A stretch of DNA of 64,000 bases from an uncultured Lachnospiraceae bacterium (GTDB taxonomy: Bacteria > Bacillota > Clostridia > Lachnospirales > Lachnospiraceae): assembly GCA_910588285.1 (NCBI GenBank), contig CAJUQB010000003.1, positions 1 through 64,000 of the forward strand, written 5' to 3'. Within the stretch, counting starts at the first letter, position 1; every line of letters begins with the position of its first letter. The notes under the pieces are model-generated. The model was not told the DNA's origin. It saw nothing but the letters and a program-made list of their open reading frames with translations, and did no database searches. Shown here piece by piece: positions 51,531 to 61,059 of the stretch. A program made the position numbers and the translations under genes.

Positions 51531-52358
51531 ATGAAAAACACAGTAGCAACATTCAAGGAAGCAAAGCAAAAGGGCGAGAAGCTGTCCATGCTGACAGCCT
51601 ACGATTATTCCACAGCCAAGCTCATTGACGAATCCGGGGTCAACGCCATTCTGGTGGGGGATTCCCTGGGAAATGTGATTCTTGGCTATGAGGATACCCT
51701 TTCTGTCACCATGGAGGACATGATCCACCATGGAGCGGCAGTATCCCGAGGGGTAAAAAACGCCCTTTTAATTGTAGATATGCCCTTCATGAGCTACCAG
51801 GTGTCCGTGCAGGATGCACTTGTAAACGCCGGGCGGCTGATGAAGGAGGGACGGGCAGGAGCAGTAAAGCTGGAGGGAGGCCAGGAGGTATGCCCCCAGA
51901 TTCGGGCCATCACGGCAGCGGGGATCCCGGTCTGCGCCCACATCGGCCTGACGCCCCAGTCCATCAACGCCTTTGGGGGCTTTAAGGTACAGGGAAAGAC
52001 CGAGAGCGCGGCCAAAAAGCTTTTGGAGGACGCCAGGGCGGTGGAGGCAGCAGGCGCCTTTGCCGTGGTGCTGGAGTGCGTGCCGGCGAAGCTGGCGGAG
52101 CTGGTGACCAAGGAGGTTTCCATTCCCACCATTGGGATTGGGGCAGGAAATGTCTGCGACGGGCAGGTGCTGGTATATCAGGATATGCTGGGACTGTTTT
52201 CCGATTTTACCCCCAAGTTCGTCCGGCGGTTTGCAGAGGTGGGCCAGACCATGCGGGAAGCCTTTGCGGCCTATGACAGGGCGGTGAAGGACGGCTCCTT
52301 CCCGGAGAAGAAGCATGAATATACCATCAGTGATGATGTTTTGGAAAAATTGTATTAG
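51531..52358 (+). CDS. panB: Ketopantoate hydroxymethyltransferase
   Basis: A 275-residue TIM-barrel enzyme adding a hydroxymethyl group from 5,10-methylene-THF to alpha-ketoisovalerate. MLTAYDYSTAKLIDESG, LVGDSLGNV, DMPFMSYQ, VKLEGGQEV and IGLTPQS are the conserved blocks; D44-type and D83-type metal ligands lie in VGDS and VDMP. The start follows AAGGAGG. Length is normal. Confidence 0.96.
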   Translation: MKNTVATFKEAKQKGEKLSMLTAYDYSTAKLIDESGVNAILVGDSLGNVILGYEDTLSVTMEDMIHHGAAVSRGVKNALLIVDMPFMSYQVSVQDALVNAGRLMKEGRAGAVKLEGGQEVCPQIRAITAAGIPVCAHIGLTPQSINAFGGFKVQGKTESAAKKLLEDARAVEAAGAFAVVLECVPAKLAELVTKEVSIPTIGIGAGNVCDGQVLVYQDMLGLFSDFTPKFVRRFAEVGQTMREAFAAYDRAVKDGSFPEKKHEYTISDDVLEKLY

Positions 52359-52372
52359 ACGGGGGAGGATAT

Positions 52373-53215
52373 ATGAATATTTCAGGAAGTATCAAAGACA
52401 CAAGAAATCAGGTAAAGGAGTGGAAGAGCCAGGGGCTGTCCGTAGCCCTGGTTCCCACTATGGGCTATCTCCACGACGGGCACAAGAGCCTGATGGAGCG
52501 GGCCAGGAAGGAAAATGACAAGGTGGTGGTGAGCATCTTTGTGAACCCCATGCAGTTTGGGCCACAGGAGGATTACGACAGCTATCCCAGGGACCTTGAG
52601 CGGGATGGGGCCATCTGCCAGGAGGCCGGTGTGGACTGGATCTTCCACCCGGAAGTGGAGGAAATGTACGGCCCTCATTTCTGCGGCTATGTGGATATGC
52701 ACACCCTGCCGGAAAAGCTGTGCGGAGCCAGCCGTCCCGTGCATTTTCGGGGTGTGCAGACCGTGGTCAGCAAGCTGTTCCACATTATCCCGGCCCAGCG
52801 GGCTTATTTCGGGCAGAAGGATGCCCAGCAGCTGGCCATTATCCGCCGGATGGTGATGGACCTGGATTTTGATATAGAGATCATTGGATGCCCCATTGTC
52901 CGGGAGGCGGACGGCCTGGCCAAGAGCTCCCGGAATACCTATCTGTCCCGGGAGGAGCGTGCCCAGGCCGTGATCTTAAACCAGTCCCTGGAGGAGGCCA
53001 TGAGGCTTGTTGAGGCCGGGGAGAAGGAGGCGGAGAAGGTGAAGGAGGCCATTATAAAGAAGCTTTCCGGCTGCCCTCTGGCGCGGATTGACTATGTAGA
53101 GATTGTAAGCTTTGACAATATTCAGCCCATCCAGAGGCTGGAGGGGCCGGTGCTGATTGCCATTGCGGTGTACATTGGAACCACCCGCCTGATTGACAAC
53201 CGGATTATTATGTAA
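52373..53215 (+). CDS. panC: Pantoate-beta-alanine ligase
   Basis: A 280-residue ATP-dependent ligase. The nucleotide motif PTMGYLHDGHKSLM near residue 30 contains the HxGH signature; FVNPMQFGPQEDYDSYPRD, FRGVQTVVSKLF and FGQKDAQQL are substrate-binding blocks. It lies 14 bases after panB. Confidence 0.96.
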   Translation: MNISGSIKDTRNQVKEWKSQGLSVALVPTMGYLHDGHKSLMERARKENDKVVVSIFVNPMQFGPQEDYDSYPRDLERDGAICQEAGVDWIFHPEVEEMYGPHFCGYVDMHTLPEKLCGASRPVHFRGVQTVVSKLFHIIPAQRAYFGQKDAQQLAIIRRMVMDLDFDIEIIGCPIVREADGLAKSSRNTYLSREERAQAVILNQSLEEAMRLVEAGEKEAEKVKEAIIKKLSGCPLARIDYVEIVSFDNIQPIQRLEGPVLIAIAVYIGTTRLIDNRIIM

Positions 53216-53226
53216 GGAGAAGGAAA

Positions 53227-53625
53227 ATGCTTTTGAATATGTTAAAGGGCAAAATTCACCGGGCCGTGGTGCAGCAGGCAGAGCTGAATTATGTGGGCAG
53301 CATCACGGTGGATCCAAAGCTGATGGAGGCTGCCGGGATTTTGGAATATGAATATGTACAGATTGTGGATGTGGAGAACGGGAACCGTTTTGAAACCTAT
53401 ACCATTGCAGGGGAGCCGGACAGCGGCATGATCTGCCTGAACGGGGCGGCGGCCCGCCAGGTGTCTGTGGGGGATCATATTATTATCATGTGCTATGCCC
53501 AGATGACCCCGGAGGAGGCCAAAGAGCATAAGCCCTATGTGGTATTTGTGGATGACAGGAATAAGATCCGCCAGGTAGCCCGCTATGAGAAATACGGAGA
53601 GCTGAGCCCTGGATGTGAGGGTTGA
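53227..53625 (+). CDS. panD: Aspartate 1-decarboxylase
   Basis: A 132-residue pyruvoyl enzyme producing beta-alanine. The self-cleavage site is G24-S25 in YVGSIT, at the canonical position, which supports the ATG at 53227 with AAGGAG upstream. ICLNGAAARQVSVGDHIIIM and RNKI are conserved. With PanB, PanC and the reductase candidate, the operon encodes complete pantothenate synthesis. Confidence 0.96.
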   Translation: MLLNMLKGKIHRAVVQQAELNYVGSITVDPKLMEAAGILEYEYVQIVDVENGNRFETYTIAGEPDSGMICLNGAAARQVSVGDHIIIMCYAQMTPEEAKEHKPYVVFVDDRNKIRQVARYEKYGELSPGCEG

Positions 53626-53650
53626 ACTGGGGGGAGAAAGGTGGTACAAT
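53622..53650 (+). promoter_or_regulatory. Promoter of the cobalamin/tetrapyrrole operon
   Basis: TTGAAC and TACAAT are separated by 17 bases, overlapping the end of panD. The 108-base leader holds a GGCAGC/GCTGCC hairpin but lacks the landmarks of a cobalamin riboswitch. Confidence 0.65.
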
Positions 53651-53758
53651 AACGGGGAAATGATGGAGGTCCTGTTTCCGGCCGGAGGCAGCAGCCAGGG
53701 CGCTGCCGGAAGCATTGATGCAGCTATATAAGAGAAAAAAGTATTGGAGGAAAAGGCT

Positions 53759-54283
53759 ATGAGTGGTTTGATTCACATTTACGAAGGAGACGGAAAGGGA
53801 AAGACAAGCGCCGGGGTAGGGCTTGCGGTGCGGTGCGCCGGGAGCGGCCAGGAGGTTTTGTACACCCAGTTTTTGAAGACGGATGATTCCAGTGAGCTTG
53901 GGGTGTTGGAGCAGCTGGCCCATATCCATTTGGTACGGTGCACCGAGACCTTTGGATTTGTTTTCAACATGACTCCGGAGACCAGGAAGAAGGCCAGGGA
54001 ATTTTATACGGAGCATTTCCGGAAGGTGACTGCCCTGGCAAGGGAGGAAGGAGTGCGGCTGCTGGTGATGGATGAGCTGATCGCCAGCTACAATCTGGAT
54101 ATGGTGGACAAGGAGGAGGTGCTTACGTTCCTGAAGGACAAGCCCCAGGAGCTTGAGGTGGTGCTGACCGGCCGCGACCCGGCGCCGGAGCTCTGTGAGC
54201 TGGCGGATTATATATCCAGGATTGTGAAGGTGAAGCACCCCTTTGATAAGGGGATTCCTGCCAGGAAGGGAATTGAGATGTAG
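53759..54283 (+). CDS. cobO: Corrinoid adenosyltransferase (CobO/BtuR family)
   Basis: A 174-residue P-loop enzyme that transfers the adenosyl group from ATP to cob(I)alamin precursors. YEGDGKGKTSAGVGLAVR is the family P-loop; LVMDELIASYNLDMV and VVLTGRDPAPEL are the other signatures. ATG 53759 follows GGAGGAAAAGG. Adenosylcobalamin is the cofactor needed by KamDE in the same window. Confidence 0.92.
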   Translation: MSGLIHIYEGDGKGKTSAGVGLAVRCAGSGQEVLYTQFLKTDDSSELGVLEQLAHIHLVRCTETFGFVFNMTPETRKKAREFYTEHFRKVTALAREEGVRLLVMDELIASYNLDMVDKEEVLTFLKDKPQELEVVLTGRDPAPELCELADYISRIVKVKHPFDKGIPARKGIEM

Positions 54284-54285
54284 GT

Positions 54286-54771
54286 ATGGCTGAAAGGTAT
54301 TTTCCGTTATATGTTTCCATGAAGGGAAAGCGCTGCCAGATCTATGGCGGAGGTCCGATTGCAGCCAGAAGGGCCGGCGCGCTGCTGCGGTTTGGCGCAG
54401 CGGTATGTGTGACTGCGCCAGAGATCTGTGACGCCATCCGGCAGTACCGGCTCCAGTATCCCGGGCAGTGTCAGCTTCGGGAGGAGGAATACCGGCCGGG
54501 AATGACGGAGGCGGATTTTGTACTGGCCTGCACGGACGATGAGAAGGTCCAGGAGGAGATTTACCGGGAATGCAGGAGCCTTGGGATTCCGGTGAACCTG
54601 GCGTCGGACCAGAGCAAGTGTGATTTTTTCTTTCCGGCCCTGGTGGAGCAGGAGGAGCTGGTCATCGGCGTGTGCTCCAGCGGGAAGGATCATTCCAGGG
54701 TGCGCAGGCTGGCCCAGCGGCTTAGGCTGTGGCTGGCAGAGCAGGAAGGGATATCGGCATCAGGGAAATGA
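54286..54771 (+). CDS. Precorrin-2 dehydrogenase (SirC/CysG N-terminal type)
   Basis: A 161-residue NAD-binding protein. YFPLYVSMKGKRCQIYGGGPIAARRAG is the siroheme-synthase N-terminal domain with its Rossmann loop, followed by DFVLACTDDEKVQEEI and KCDFFFPAL. It oxidises precorrin-2 to sirohydrochlorin. The CysG methylase half is absent, as is usual in Clostridia. It overlaps no gene but lies 2 bases after cobO. Confidence 0.88.
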   Translation: MAERYFPLYVSMKGKRCQIYGGGPIAARRAGALLRFGAAVCVTAPEICDAIRQYRLQYPGQCQLREEEYRPGMTEADFVLACTDDEKVQEEIYRECRSLGIPVNLASDQSKCDFFFPALVEQEELVIGVCSSGKDHSRVRRLAQRLRLWLAEQEGISASGK

Positions 54772-54806
54772 GCCCTGCATAAGCTTGGAAAACGGGAGGA
54801 TTCAGG

Positions 54807-55790
54807 ATGGAACTGACAGTAAGGCCCCGCCGTCTGCGGGGAAATGAAACTATCAGGAAAATGGTGCGGGAGACCAGGATGGACAAATCCAGTCTGGTGT
54901 ATCCCATGTTTGTGGTGGAGGGGGTCAACATCAAGGAGGAGATCCCCTCCATGTACGGTCAGTACCGGTACAGCGTGGACCGGATGGAGGAGAAGCTTCT
55001 TGAGCTGGCAGAAGCCGGTGTGCAGAATGTGATGCTCTTTGGGATCCCGGCCCACAAGGACGAGGCAGGCAGCGGGGCATACGACACGGACGGCATTGTG
55101 CAGCGGGGCTTTCGCAAGGCCAGGCAGGCCTGCCCACAGCTGTATCTGATGGGGGATGTGTGTATGTGCGAATATACCTCCCACGGCCACTGCGGCCTGC
55201 TCCATGGCCAGGATGTGGACAATGACAGGACGCTTGAGCTGCTGGCCCAAACGGCCCTGTCCCAGGTTCAGGCAGGAGCCGATATGGTAGCGCCCTCGGA
55301 TATGATGGACGGACGGGTGGGGGCCATCCGCAGGCTGCTGGATCAGAATCATTATGAGCATATTCCCATCATGGCCTACTCGGTGAAGTTTGCCTCCTCC
55401 TTCTACGGTCCCTTCCGGGATGCGGCGGACTCTGCGCCGGCCTTTGGGGACCGCAAGACTTACCAGATGGATTTCCACAACCGCAGAGAAGCGGTAAAGG
55501 AAGCCCTGCTGGATGCGGCGGAGGGAGCGGATATCCTGATGGTAAAGCCGGCTATGGCCTACGGAGACCTGATCCGTGAGGTGAAGGACGCCACGCATCT
55601 TCCCCTGGCTGCCTACAGTGTCAGCGGGGAGTATGCCATGGTGAAAACCACGGCTGCGGCAGGCTTTGTAGATGAGACCAGCATTATGTGTGAGATGGCG
55701 GTTAGCGCCTATCGGGCAGGCGCTGACATCTATATTACCTATTTTGCCCAGGAATTGGCCAAATGCATGGAGGAAGGAAGAATCGGATAA
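54807..55790 (+). CDS. hemB: Delta-aminolevulinic acid dehydratase (porphobilinogen synthase)
   Basis: A 327-residue TIM-barrel enzyme condensing two 5-aminolevulinates. VCMCEYTSHGHCG carries the zinc cysteines; the Schiff-base lysines are in YSVKFASSFYGPFR and MVKPAMAY. It precedes hemL with a 1-base stop/start overlap (TAATG), and serves corrinoid and siroheme synthesis. Confidence 0.96.
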   Translation: MELTVRPRRLRGNETIRKMVRETRMDKSSLVYPMFVVEGVNIKEEIPSMYGQYRYSVDRMEEKLLELAEAGVQNVMLFGIPAHKDEAGSGAYDTDGIVQRGFRKARQACPQLYLMGDVCMCEYTSHGHCGLLHGQDVDNDRTLELLAQTALSQVQAGADMVAPSDMMDGRVGAIRRLLDQNHYEHIPIMAYSVKFASSFYGPFRDAADSAPAFGDRKTYQMDFHNRREAVKEALLDAAEGADILMVKPAMAYGDLIREVKDATHLPLAAYSVSGEYAMVKTTAAAGFVDETSIMCEMAVSAYRAGADIYITYFAQELAKCMEEGRIG

Positions 55791-57073
55791 TGGGAAGAAA
55801 TGAAGCGTTGTATCAGGAGGCAGTGAATTATATCCCGGGAGGCGTCAATTCCCCGGTGCGGGCCTTTGGCTCCATCGGCTCCTGCCCCCGGTTTATTGCC
55901 AGGGCGGAAGGAAGCCTCCTCTGGGATGAGGAGGGAAGGGAATATATTGATTACATCGGCTCCTGGGGGCCGATGATTCTGGGTCATGGCCATCCCGAGG
56001 TACTGGATCGGGTGCAGGAGGCCTGCCGGCGGGGGTTAAGCTTTGGCGCTGCCACGGCTGCTGAGGTAGAGATGGCCAAGCTGGTCTGTGAGATGGTTCC
56101 CTCTATAGAGATGGTGCGCATGGTCAATTCCGGCACCGAGGCGGTTATGAGCGCCATCCGCCTGGCCAGGGGCTATACACGGCGGGATAAGATCATCAAG
56201 TTCATTGGCTGCTACCACGGCCATTCCGACGGGCTGCTGGTCAAGGCAGGCTCCGGTGTCATGACAGCCGGGGTGCCTGACAGTCTGGGTGTGCCTGCCG
56301 GCTGTACCGGGGATACCCTTTCCGCCCGGTATAATGACCTGGAAAGCGTGGAGGAGCATTTTAAGCGGTGCGGGGAAGAGATTGCCGCTGTGATCGTGGA
56401 GCCGGTGGCTGCCAATATGGGCGTAGTGCTGCCCAAGGAGGGCTTTCTTCCTGGCCTTCGGAGCCTGTGCGACCAATACGGCGCACTGCTGATCTTTGAC
56501 GAGGTGATCACAGGCTTCCGCCTGTGCCCGGCCGGAGCCCAGGGATTTCTGGGGGCCTGTCCGGATCTTACCACCTTTGGGAAAATCATCGGCGGCGGGA
56601 TGCCGGTGGGCGCCTACGGCGGAAGACGGGAGATTATGGAGCTGGTGGCGCCCTTAGGGGGCGTGTACCAGGCAGGAACCTTGAGCGGCAACCCGGTGGC
56701 CATGGCGGCAGGGCTTGCCCAGCTGTCCATTCTCCGGGATTTTCCGGAAAGCTATCAAAAGCTCAACCACATGGCGGATGATTTCTTTGAAGGGATCCGG
56801 CAGCGGATCGCGGAGGCGGGGCTGCCCTACCAGGTAAACCACATCGGTTCTCTGGGCTGTATCTTTTTCACGGATCAGGAGGTGACGGACTATGACAGCG
56901 CCAAGACCTCGGATACGGCCAAATATGCGGATTACTGCAACTATATGCTGGAGCATGGGGTGTATTTGGCGCCAGCCCAGTTTGAGGCCATGTTTTTGTC
57001 CATGGCCCACACAGAGCTGCAGCTGATGAATACCCTGAAGGTGATGGAGACATATTGGAAGCAGGGGAAATAA
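55790..57073 (+). CDS. hemL: Glutamate-1-semialdehyde 2,1-aminomutase
   Basis: A 427-residue PLP enzyme producing 5-aminolevulinate. IPGGVNSPVRAF at the N-terminus, MVNSGTEAVMSAIRLARGYT, FDEVITGFR and the PLP lysine in TTFGKIIGGGMPVGAYGG are canonical. ATG 55790 overlaps the hemB stop. hemA, hemC and hemD are not in the window. Confidence 0.96.
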   Translation: MGRNEALYQEAVNYIPGGVNSPVRAFGSIGSCPRFIARAEGSLLWDEEGREYIDYIGSWGPMILGHGHPEVLDRVQEACRRGLSFGAATAAEVEMAKLVCEMVPSIEMVRMVNSGTEAVMSAIRLARGYTRRDKIIKFIGCYHGHSDGLLVKAGSGVMTAGVPDSLGVPAGCTGDTLSARYNDLESVEEHFKRCGEEIAAVIVEPVAANMGVVLPKEGFLPGLRSLCDQYGALLIFDEVITGFRLCPAGAQGFLGACPDLTTFGKIIGGGMPVGAYGGRREIMELVAPLGGVYQAGTLSGNPVAMAAGLAQLSILRDFPESYQKLNHMADDFFEGIRQRIAEAGLPYQVNHIGSLGCIFFTDQEVTDYDSAKTSDTAKYADYCNYMLEHGVYLAPAQFEAMFLSMAHTELQLMNTLKVMETYWKQGK

Positions 57074-57085
57074 AGGGCAATTGAC

Positions 57086-57125
57086 AAGGGCCGGGAATCT
57101 ATGGCAGGTTCCCGGCCCTTGTTTT
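57086..57125. terminator. Bidirectional terminator between hemL and the redox operon
   Basis: A perfect 12-bp stem (AAGGGCCGGGAA with its complement) followed by GTTTTAT. It lies between convergent operons. Confidence 0.85.
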
Positions 57126-57131
57126 ATATAT

Positions 57132-57587
57132 TTATGGATTATAACTCTCCTCAAGAGTCAGCGCATCAAAGGGGCACACCGCCACGCAGGCGGGCAGAAG
57201 GCCGGCCTTTACACGCTGGCTGCAGCCGTCGCATTTCAGCATCTTCCCATCAAGACCCATGGTGGGGGCCCCGTGGGGGCAGGCGAAGGCGCAGCTGCGG
57301 CAGCCGATGCAGTTGGTGGTATCAAACACCGTAAATCCGGTGTCCGGATCCTTGAACAGGCACCCGGAGGGACAGGCGGGGATACAGGGGGCATCGTCGC
57401 AGTGCTCACAGGCATGGGAGTAGTAGCCGAATGTTTCCTCCGGGTGAAGCCGGCTCTCCTTGGTGAAGGTCCGGCGCAGGGGCAGCTGGCCCTCCTCCGC
57501 CTGGATGTCGTTCTGGTCCATGCAGGCCACGGCACAGGCGCCGCAGGCCACACATTTTGCTTCGTCAAAGGTGATTTTATAGCGCAT
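57132..57587 (-). CDS. Ferredoxin-like electron-transfer subunit with four [4Fe-4S] motifs
   Basis: A 151-residue DmsB/HycB-type protein. CVACGACAVAC, CEHCDDAPCIPAC, CIGCRSCAFAC and the CDGCSQ...CVAVC pair supply cysteines for four clusters. The start at 57587 has GGAGG upstream and overlaps the end of the molybdopterin gene by 11 bases. It would pass electrons to or from the molybdenum subunit. No signal peptide and no membrane anchor gene are present, so the complex appears cytoplasmic. Confidence 0.88.
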   Translation of the reverse strand: MRYKITFDEAKCVACGACAVACMDQNDIQAEEGQLPLRRTFTKESRLHPEETFGYYSHACEHCDDAPCIPACPSGCLFKDPDTGFTVFDTTNCIGCRSCAFACPHGAPTMGLDGKMLKCDGCSQRVKAGLLPACVAVCPFDALTLEESYNP

Positions 57588-59766
57588 GCTGTTTCCCTCC
57601 TCTTTCCTCCTGGGCAGCGGCTCCATTGGAATCGGCTGCATCCTTCTCGATCCGGCAGCGGATCTGCTTGAAGCTTGGGAAGCCGCTGTAGGGATCGTTT
57701 TCCGTGTTGGGGACCAATTCGTTGGCATTGGCTTCCTCATAGCCGTGGAACATATGCAGTTCCCCCCGGTTGGCGGTCAGTGTAAGGTTTGCCCTAAGGC
57801 GCAGGGCAGCCACAGTGGTGGATACAGCCACCAGATCCCCCTGAGAAATGCCAAGGGACTTCGCATCCTCTGGGTGGATATCCACCATAGGATCCGGCCG
57901 GAGGCTCCGGAGCCAGGGCACGTTATGGCACCGGGAGTGGATGGCATTGGGGATTCTTGCACCGGCCATCAGGGTGAAGGGGTATTCCTCCTTGTCACAG
58001 TCATTGTCCCCGTCGAACCACACCGGCAGGGGGTCAAGGCCTGTTTCCGGGTCAAGGTTGGCAATCCGGATACTGTACAGCTCCAGCTTCCCGCTGGGAG
58101 TGTTGGCTCCGTTTGCCAGATAGCTTCCCGGCGGGGTGGGCCGGGCCATTTTGCTGCGCACCGGGATCCCGGTACGGCGGGCCTCTGTAAGCTCCTCTTC
58201 ATTTCCCTCAAAAATATAGCGGATACAGGCGTCATAGCCCTGCATCAGAAGCTCATCTCCAGTATCCAGCCGTTTTGCCAGCTGGGCGATGATCTCCACG
58301 TCGGAGCGGCAGTCACCCACCCGGTCAATGGCCTGCTGGGTGTAAGACATAAATCCGCCGGGATAGCATTTTACCTCGCCCCGTTCAAAGGAGGAGCAGG
58401 CAGGCAGTATCACGTCCGCATATCGGCAGGCATCGGTCCAGAACAGGTCGGTGGCGAACATGAAGTCCAGCTTTTCCAAGGCTTTTAGGAGCTGACTGGT
58501 CTGGGGGAACATCCGGGTATTCATGCCAAAGGCGGCCAGAGCCCGGATGGGATAGGGATCCTCTGTTAAAATGTGGCGGGTCAGGTCCATGGCCTGGCCG
58601 TCATGGTTCATGTCGTACCAGAGGGGGAAGCGCTTCTGGCCCACTAGGGGCAGGCGCTCCGGCGTCCTTGTCTCAAAGATAAATTCCTCTTCCCTTGTCT
58701 CAAAGCCTGCGCCCATCTCCAGGAAGGTATCGGTAGTGGGAAGAATCCCCCCCGGCTTATCCACATTTCCCGTAATGACATTCAATGCCAGAATGGCCCG
58801 GCAGGTGTTCAGGCCGTTTTTGTGGTGGGTGATCCCGGTGTTGGTGGACACGGAGCAGGGCTTTGCCTCTGCGATCATCCGGGCGGCCCGGTAAATATCC
58901 TCCTTGGGAACCCCGGTGATCCGTTCCGCAGTGTCCAGATCGTACTGGGACACCATATCCCGGTATTCTGCAAAGCCCAGCACATACTGGTCGAGGAAGG
59001 GCTGATCCTGCCAGCCGTTGTCCAGGATCACCTTGGCCATGGCGTGGGCCAAAACGCCGTCTGTGCCGATCCTGGGACGCAGATAGAGATCTGCCAGCTT
59101 CTCGGAGGCCTGGGTTCTCCGCACATCAATGATGATGATCTTGACGCCGGCAGCCTTGCAGGCAGCATAGCCCCGTCCCCCCAGGTAGGCGTTGATATAG
59201 GGGTTGCTGCCCCAGCCCACAATCAGCTGAGGATTGCCGCCCATGTCGGGGCGGGTGTTGCTGCCGAAAATCAGGTTGCTGGCCATCCAGCCGGATTTGT
59301 AGCAGGTGCTGGATTCCGTCATATAATTGTGGCCGCCGAAGCTGTGGCAGAGCCGTTTCAGCCAGGGCCGGTACCATTTGCTGTAGCCGGTATACCATAC
59401 GATGCTGTCAGGGTCTGACTCGGCCTTGATTTTTTTCAGATTATCCGCAATGAGGGTCAGGGCCTCCTCCCAGGTGGCCTGGCGGAATTCATCGCTTCCC
59501 TTTGGGCCGGTGCGTACCATGGGGGAGAGGATCCGGTCCTTGCGGTAAATGTACTGGCGGTTGGCAGCGCCCTTGGTGCACAGCTTCCCGTTGCTGCCCG
59601 GATAACCAGGGGTTCCCTCCACCTTCAGGAGCCGTCCGTCCTTCACATAGGCGTTGACGCCGCAGTGGGCCCCGGGGGTGCAGATATCGCACATGGTACG
59701 GCGGATCTCAATGCCGGTTTCCGGGCCCGGGATCTTGGCTTTGAATAATTGTTCTTCCTTGGTCAT
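57577..59766 (-). CDS. Molybdopterin-dependent oxidoreductase, catalytic subunit
   Basis: A 729-residue protein of the DMSO-reductase superfamily. The N-terminal cluster region starts MCDICTPGAHCGVNAYV and ends GKLCTKG, giving C26, C29, C35 and a fourth cysteine near 63. SSTCYKSGW near 155 is the likely molybdenum-ligand region, with cysteine as candidate. NPYINAYLGGRG, ADVILPACSSFERGE and the C-terminal molybdopterin dinucleotide domain (HPEDAKSLGISQGDLV) are present. There is no Tat signal. The substrate is unknown; gut relatives include reductive dehydroxylases and other small-molecule reductases, but none can be assigned. Confidence 0.9.
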   Translation of the reverse strand: MTKEEQLFKAKIPGPETGIEIRRTMCDICTPGAHCGVNAYVKDGRLLKVEGTPGYPGSNGKLCTKGAANRQYIYRKDRILSPMVRTGPKGSDEFRQATWEEALTLIADNLKKIKAESDPDSIVWYTGYSKWYRPWLKRLCHSFGGHNYMTESSTCYKSGWMASNLIFGSNTRPDMGGNPQLIVGWGSNPYINAYLGGRGYAACKAAGVKIIIIDVRRTQASEKLADLYLRPRIGTDGVLAHAMAKVILDNGWQDQPFLDQYVLGFAEYRDMVSQYDLDTAERITGVPKEDIYRAARMIAEAKPCSVSTNTGITHHKNGLNTCRAILALNVITGNVDKPGGILPTTDTFLEMGAGFETREEEFIFETRTPERLPLVGQKRFPLWYDMNHDGQAMDLTRHILTEDPYPIRALAAFGMNTRMFPQTSQLLKALEKLDFMFATDLFWTDACRYADVILPACSSFERGEVKCYPGGFMSYTQQAIDRVGDCRSDVEIIAQLAKRLDTGDELLMQGYDACIRYIFEGNEEELTEARRTGIPVRSKMARPTPPGSYLANGANTPSGKLELYSIRIANLDPETGLDPLPVWFDGDNDCDKEEYPFTLMAGARIPNAIHSRCHNVPWLRSLRPDPMVDIHPEDAKSLGISQGDLVAVSTTVAALRLRANLTLTANRGELHMFHGYEEANANELVPNTENDPYSGFPSFKQIRCRIEKDAADSNGAAAQEERGGKQHAL

Positions 59767-61040
59767 AGTAATCCTCCCATAAATGTAAGAAATTCCTCCG
59801 GAACGCCGCCGGCTTCCAAAAGCCCCCAGCGGTCCGGCCCAAATTCCGGATCCTCTCCGGCTATGATCTTAGTAAGGGCCTGGTGGATCATGCCGGAATT
59901 GCGGTAATTGCCCAATATATTGACACAGCTGATACGGCCATCCTGCTCCGTCAGGGCGTAGGTCTCTTTGCCCCTTCGGAAAATGTGGCGGTGTCCGGGG
60001 ATATTGGGATCTCCTACCCCCACGAAATCCACGTCAAAATAATGGGTGATGTTGCTGGGAAGGGAGCCCCCGTAAAGGACATCGCCTCCTGCCATATTGA
60101 CGCCGGCACATCGTCCCTGCTCCGCAGCATTGGCCCACAGGCCGATGAGGGCAGTTTCTCCGGTCTGGATATTTAGTCCCTCGCAGCAGTCCCCGGCGGC
60201 ATAGATGCCGGGAACCGTGGTCTGCATGCGCCGGTCCACCACAATCCCCCGGTTCACCTTCACTGGCTCGCTGTCAATCACCTGTGTATTGGCCACCAGC
60301 TCCACATTGGCCCTGGTTCCCATACACAGGACAAGGATATCCGATTCCAGCACACGGCCATCTGACAGGTAGGTAAAAATTCCCTGTTCGTATGTTTCCG
60401 TCCGGTCAACGCCGCTGCCCAGCATGGTGACGATCCCTCGCCGCTCCAGATCCTTCCGGATCTCCTGGGCAGTTTCCTCCATACAGGCAAGAGGGAACAT
60501 CCGGGGGGCCAGGTCAGTAAGGACTACAGAGATTCCGCGGTCATGGAGCAGCTCCACCACCTTGATGCCCACCATGGAGGCGCCCACCACAACGGCGGAG
60601 GACACATTACCCTCATCCAAAAGCTTTTTCAGCTGCAGTGCGTCCTGGGCGGTCCGCATCAGGAAACGGCGGTTCTGGCTCCCGCCTCCCAGCGCAGGGG
60701 ACACGGCCCGGGCGCCGGTGGCAATCAGGATCTGGTCATAAGCCTCCGCTGTCTGATCCGAAAGGATGACCTGGCGGCTGGCGGTGTCTACCCGCAGGAC
60801 ATTGGTATCCATATGCAGGACGGCCTGGTACTCCGAGGCCAGCTCCTGAAGGCTCCCGAAAGGGAACATGCCCTCATAGGGAATGCGGCCGGCCACATAG
60901 TAGGTAGTCAGCATGGGGTTTGCCGGGGGGTGGGAGACATTGGCATAGACATGGATCTCCCCCTGATAGCCCTGTTGGCGCATGGTGCGCAGAGCATGGT
61001 AGCCGGCGCAGCCAAAGCCGATCATAGCAGTTTTTTCCAT
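59763..61040 (-). CDS. FAD-dependent NAD(P)H oxidoreductase
   Basis: A 425-residue pyridine-nucleotide-disulfide-type flavoprotein. GFGCAGYHALRTM is the FAD-binding loop, LIATGARA and VVVGASMVGIKVVELL the NAD-binding parts, and VPGIYAAGDCCEG the second FAD motif. The start at 61040 has AAGGAGG upstream. It overlaps the molybdopterin gene by 4 bases, so it probably feeds NAD(P)H electrons to the FeS and Mo subunits. No redox-active cysteine pair is seen near the FAD site. Confidence 0.88.
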   Translation of the reverse strand: MEKTAMIGFGCAGYHALRTMRQQGYQGEIHVYANVSHPPANPMLTTYYVAGRIPYEGMFPFGSLQELASEYQAVLHMDTNVLRVDTASRQVILSDQTAEAYDQILIATGARAVSPALGGGSQNRRFLMRTAQDALQLKKLLDEGNVSSAVVVGASMVGIKVVELLHDRGISVVLTDLAPRMFPLACMEETAQEIRKDLERRGIVTMLGSGVDRTETYEQGIFTYLSDGRVLESDILVLCMGTRANVELVANTQVIDSEPVKVNRGIVVDRRMQTTVPGIYAAGDCCEGLNIQTGETALIGLWANAAEQGRCAGVNMAGGDVLYGGSLPSNITHYFDVDFVGVGDPNIPGHRHIFRRGKETYALTEQDGRISCVNILGNYRNSGMIHQALTKIIAGEDPEFGPDRWGLLEAGGVPEEFLTFMGGLL

Positions 61041-61059
61041 AGTACCTCCTTCATAATTC

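Noticed and set aside
53651..53758. Possible cobalamin riboswitch before cobO
   Set aside because: Only a short GGCAGC/GCTGCC hairpin is seen; the B12-box and other landmarks are missing.
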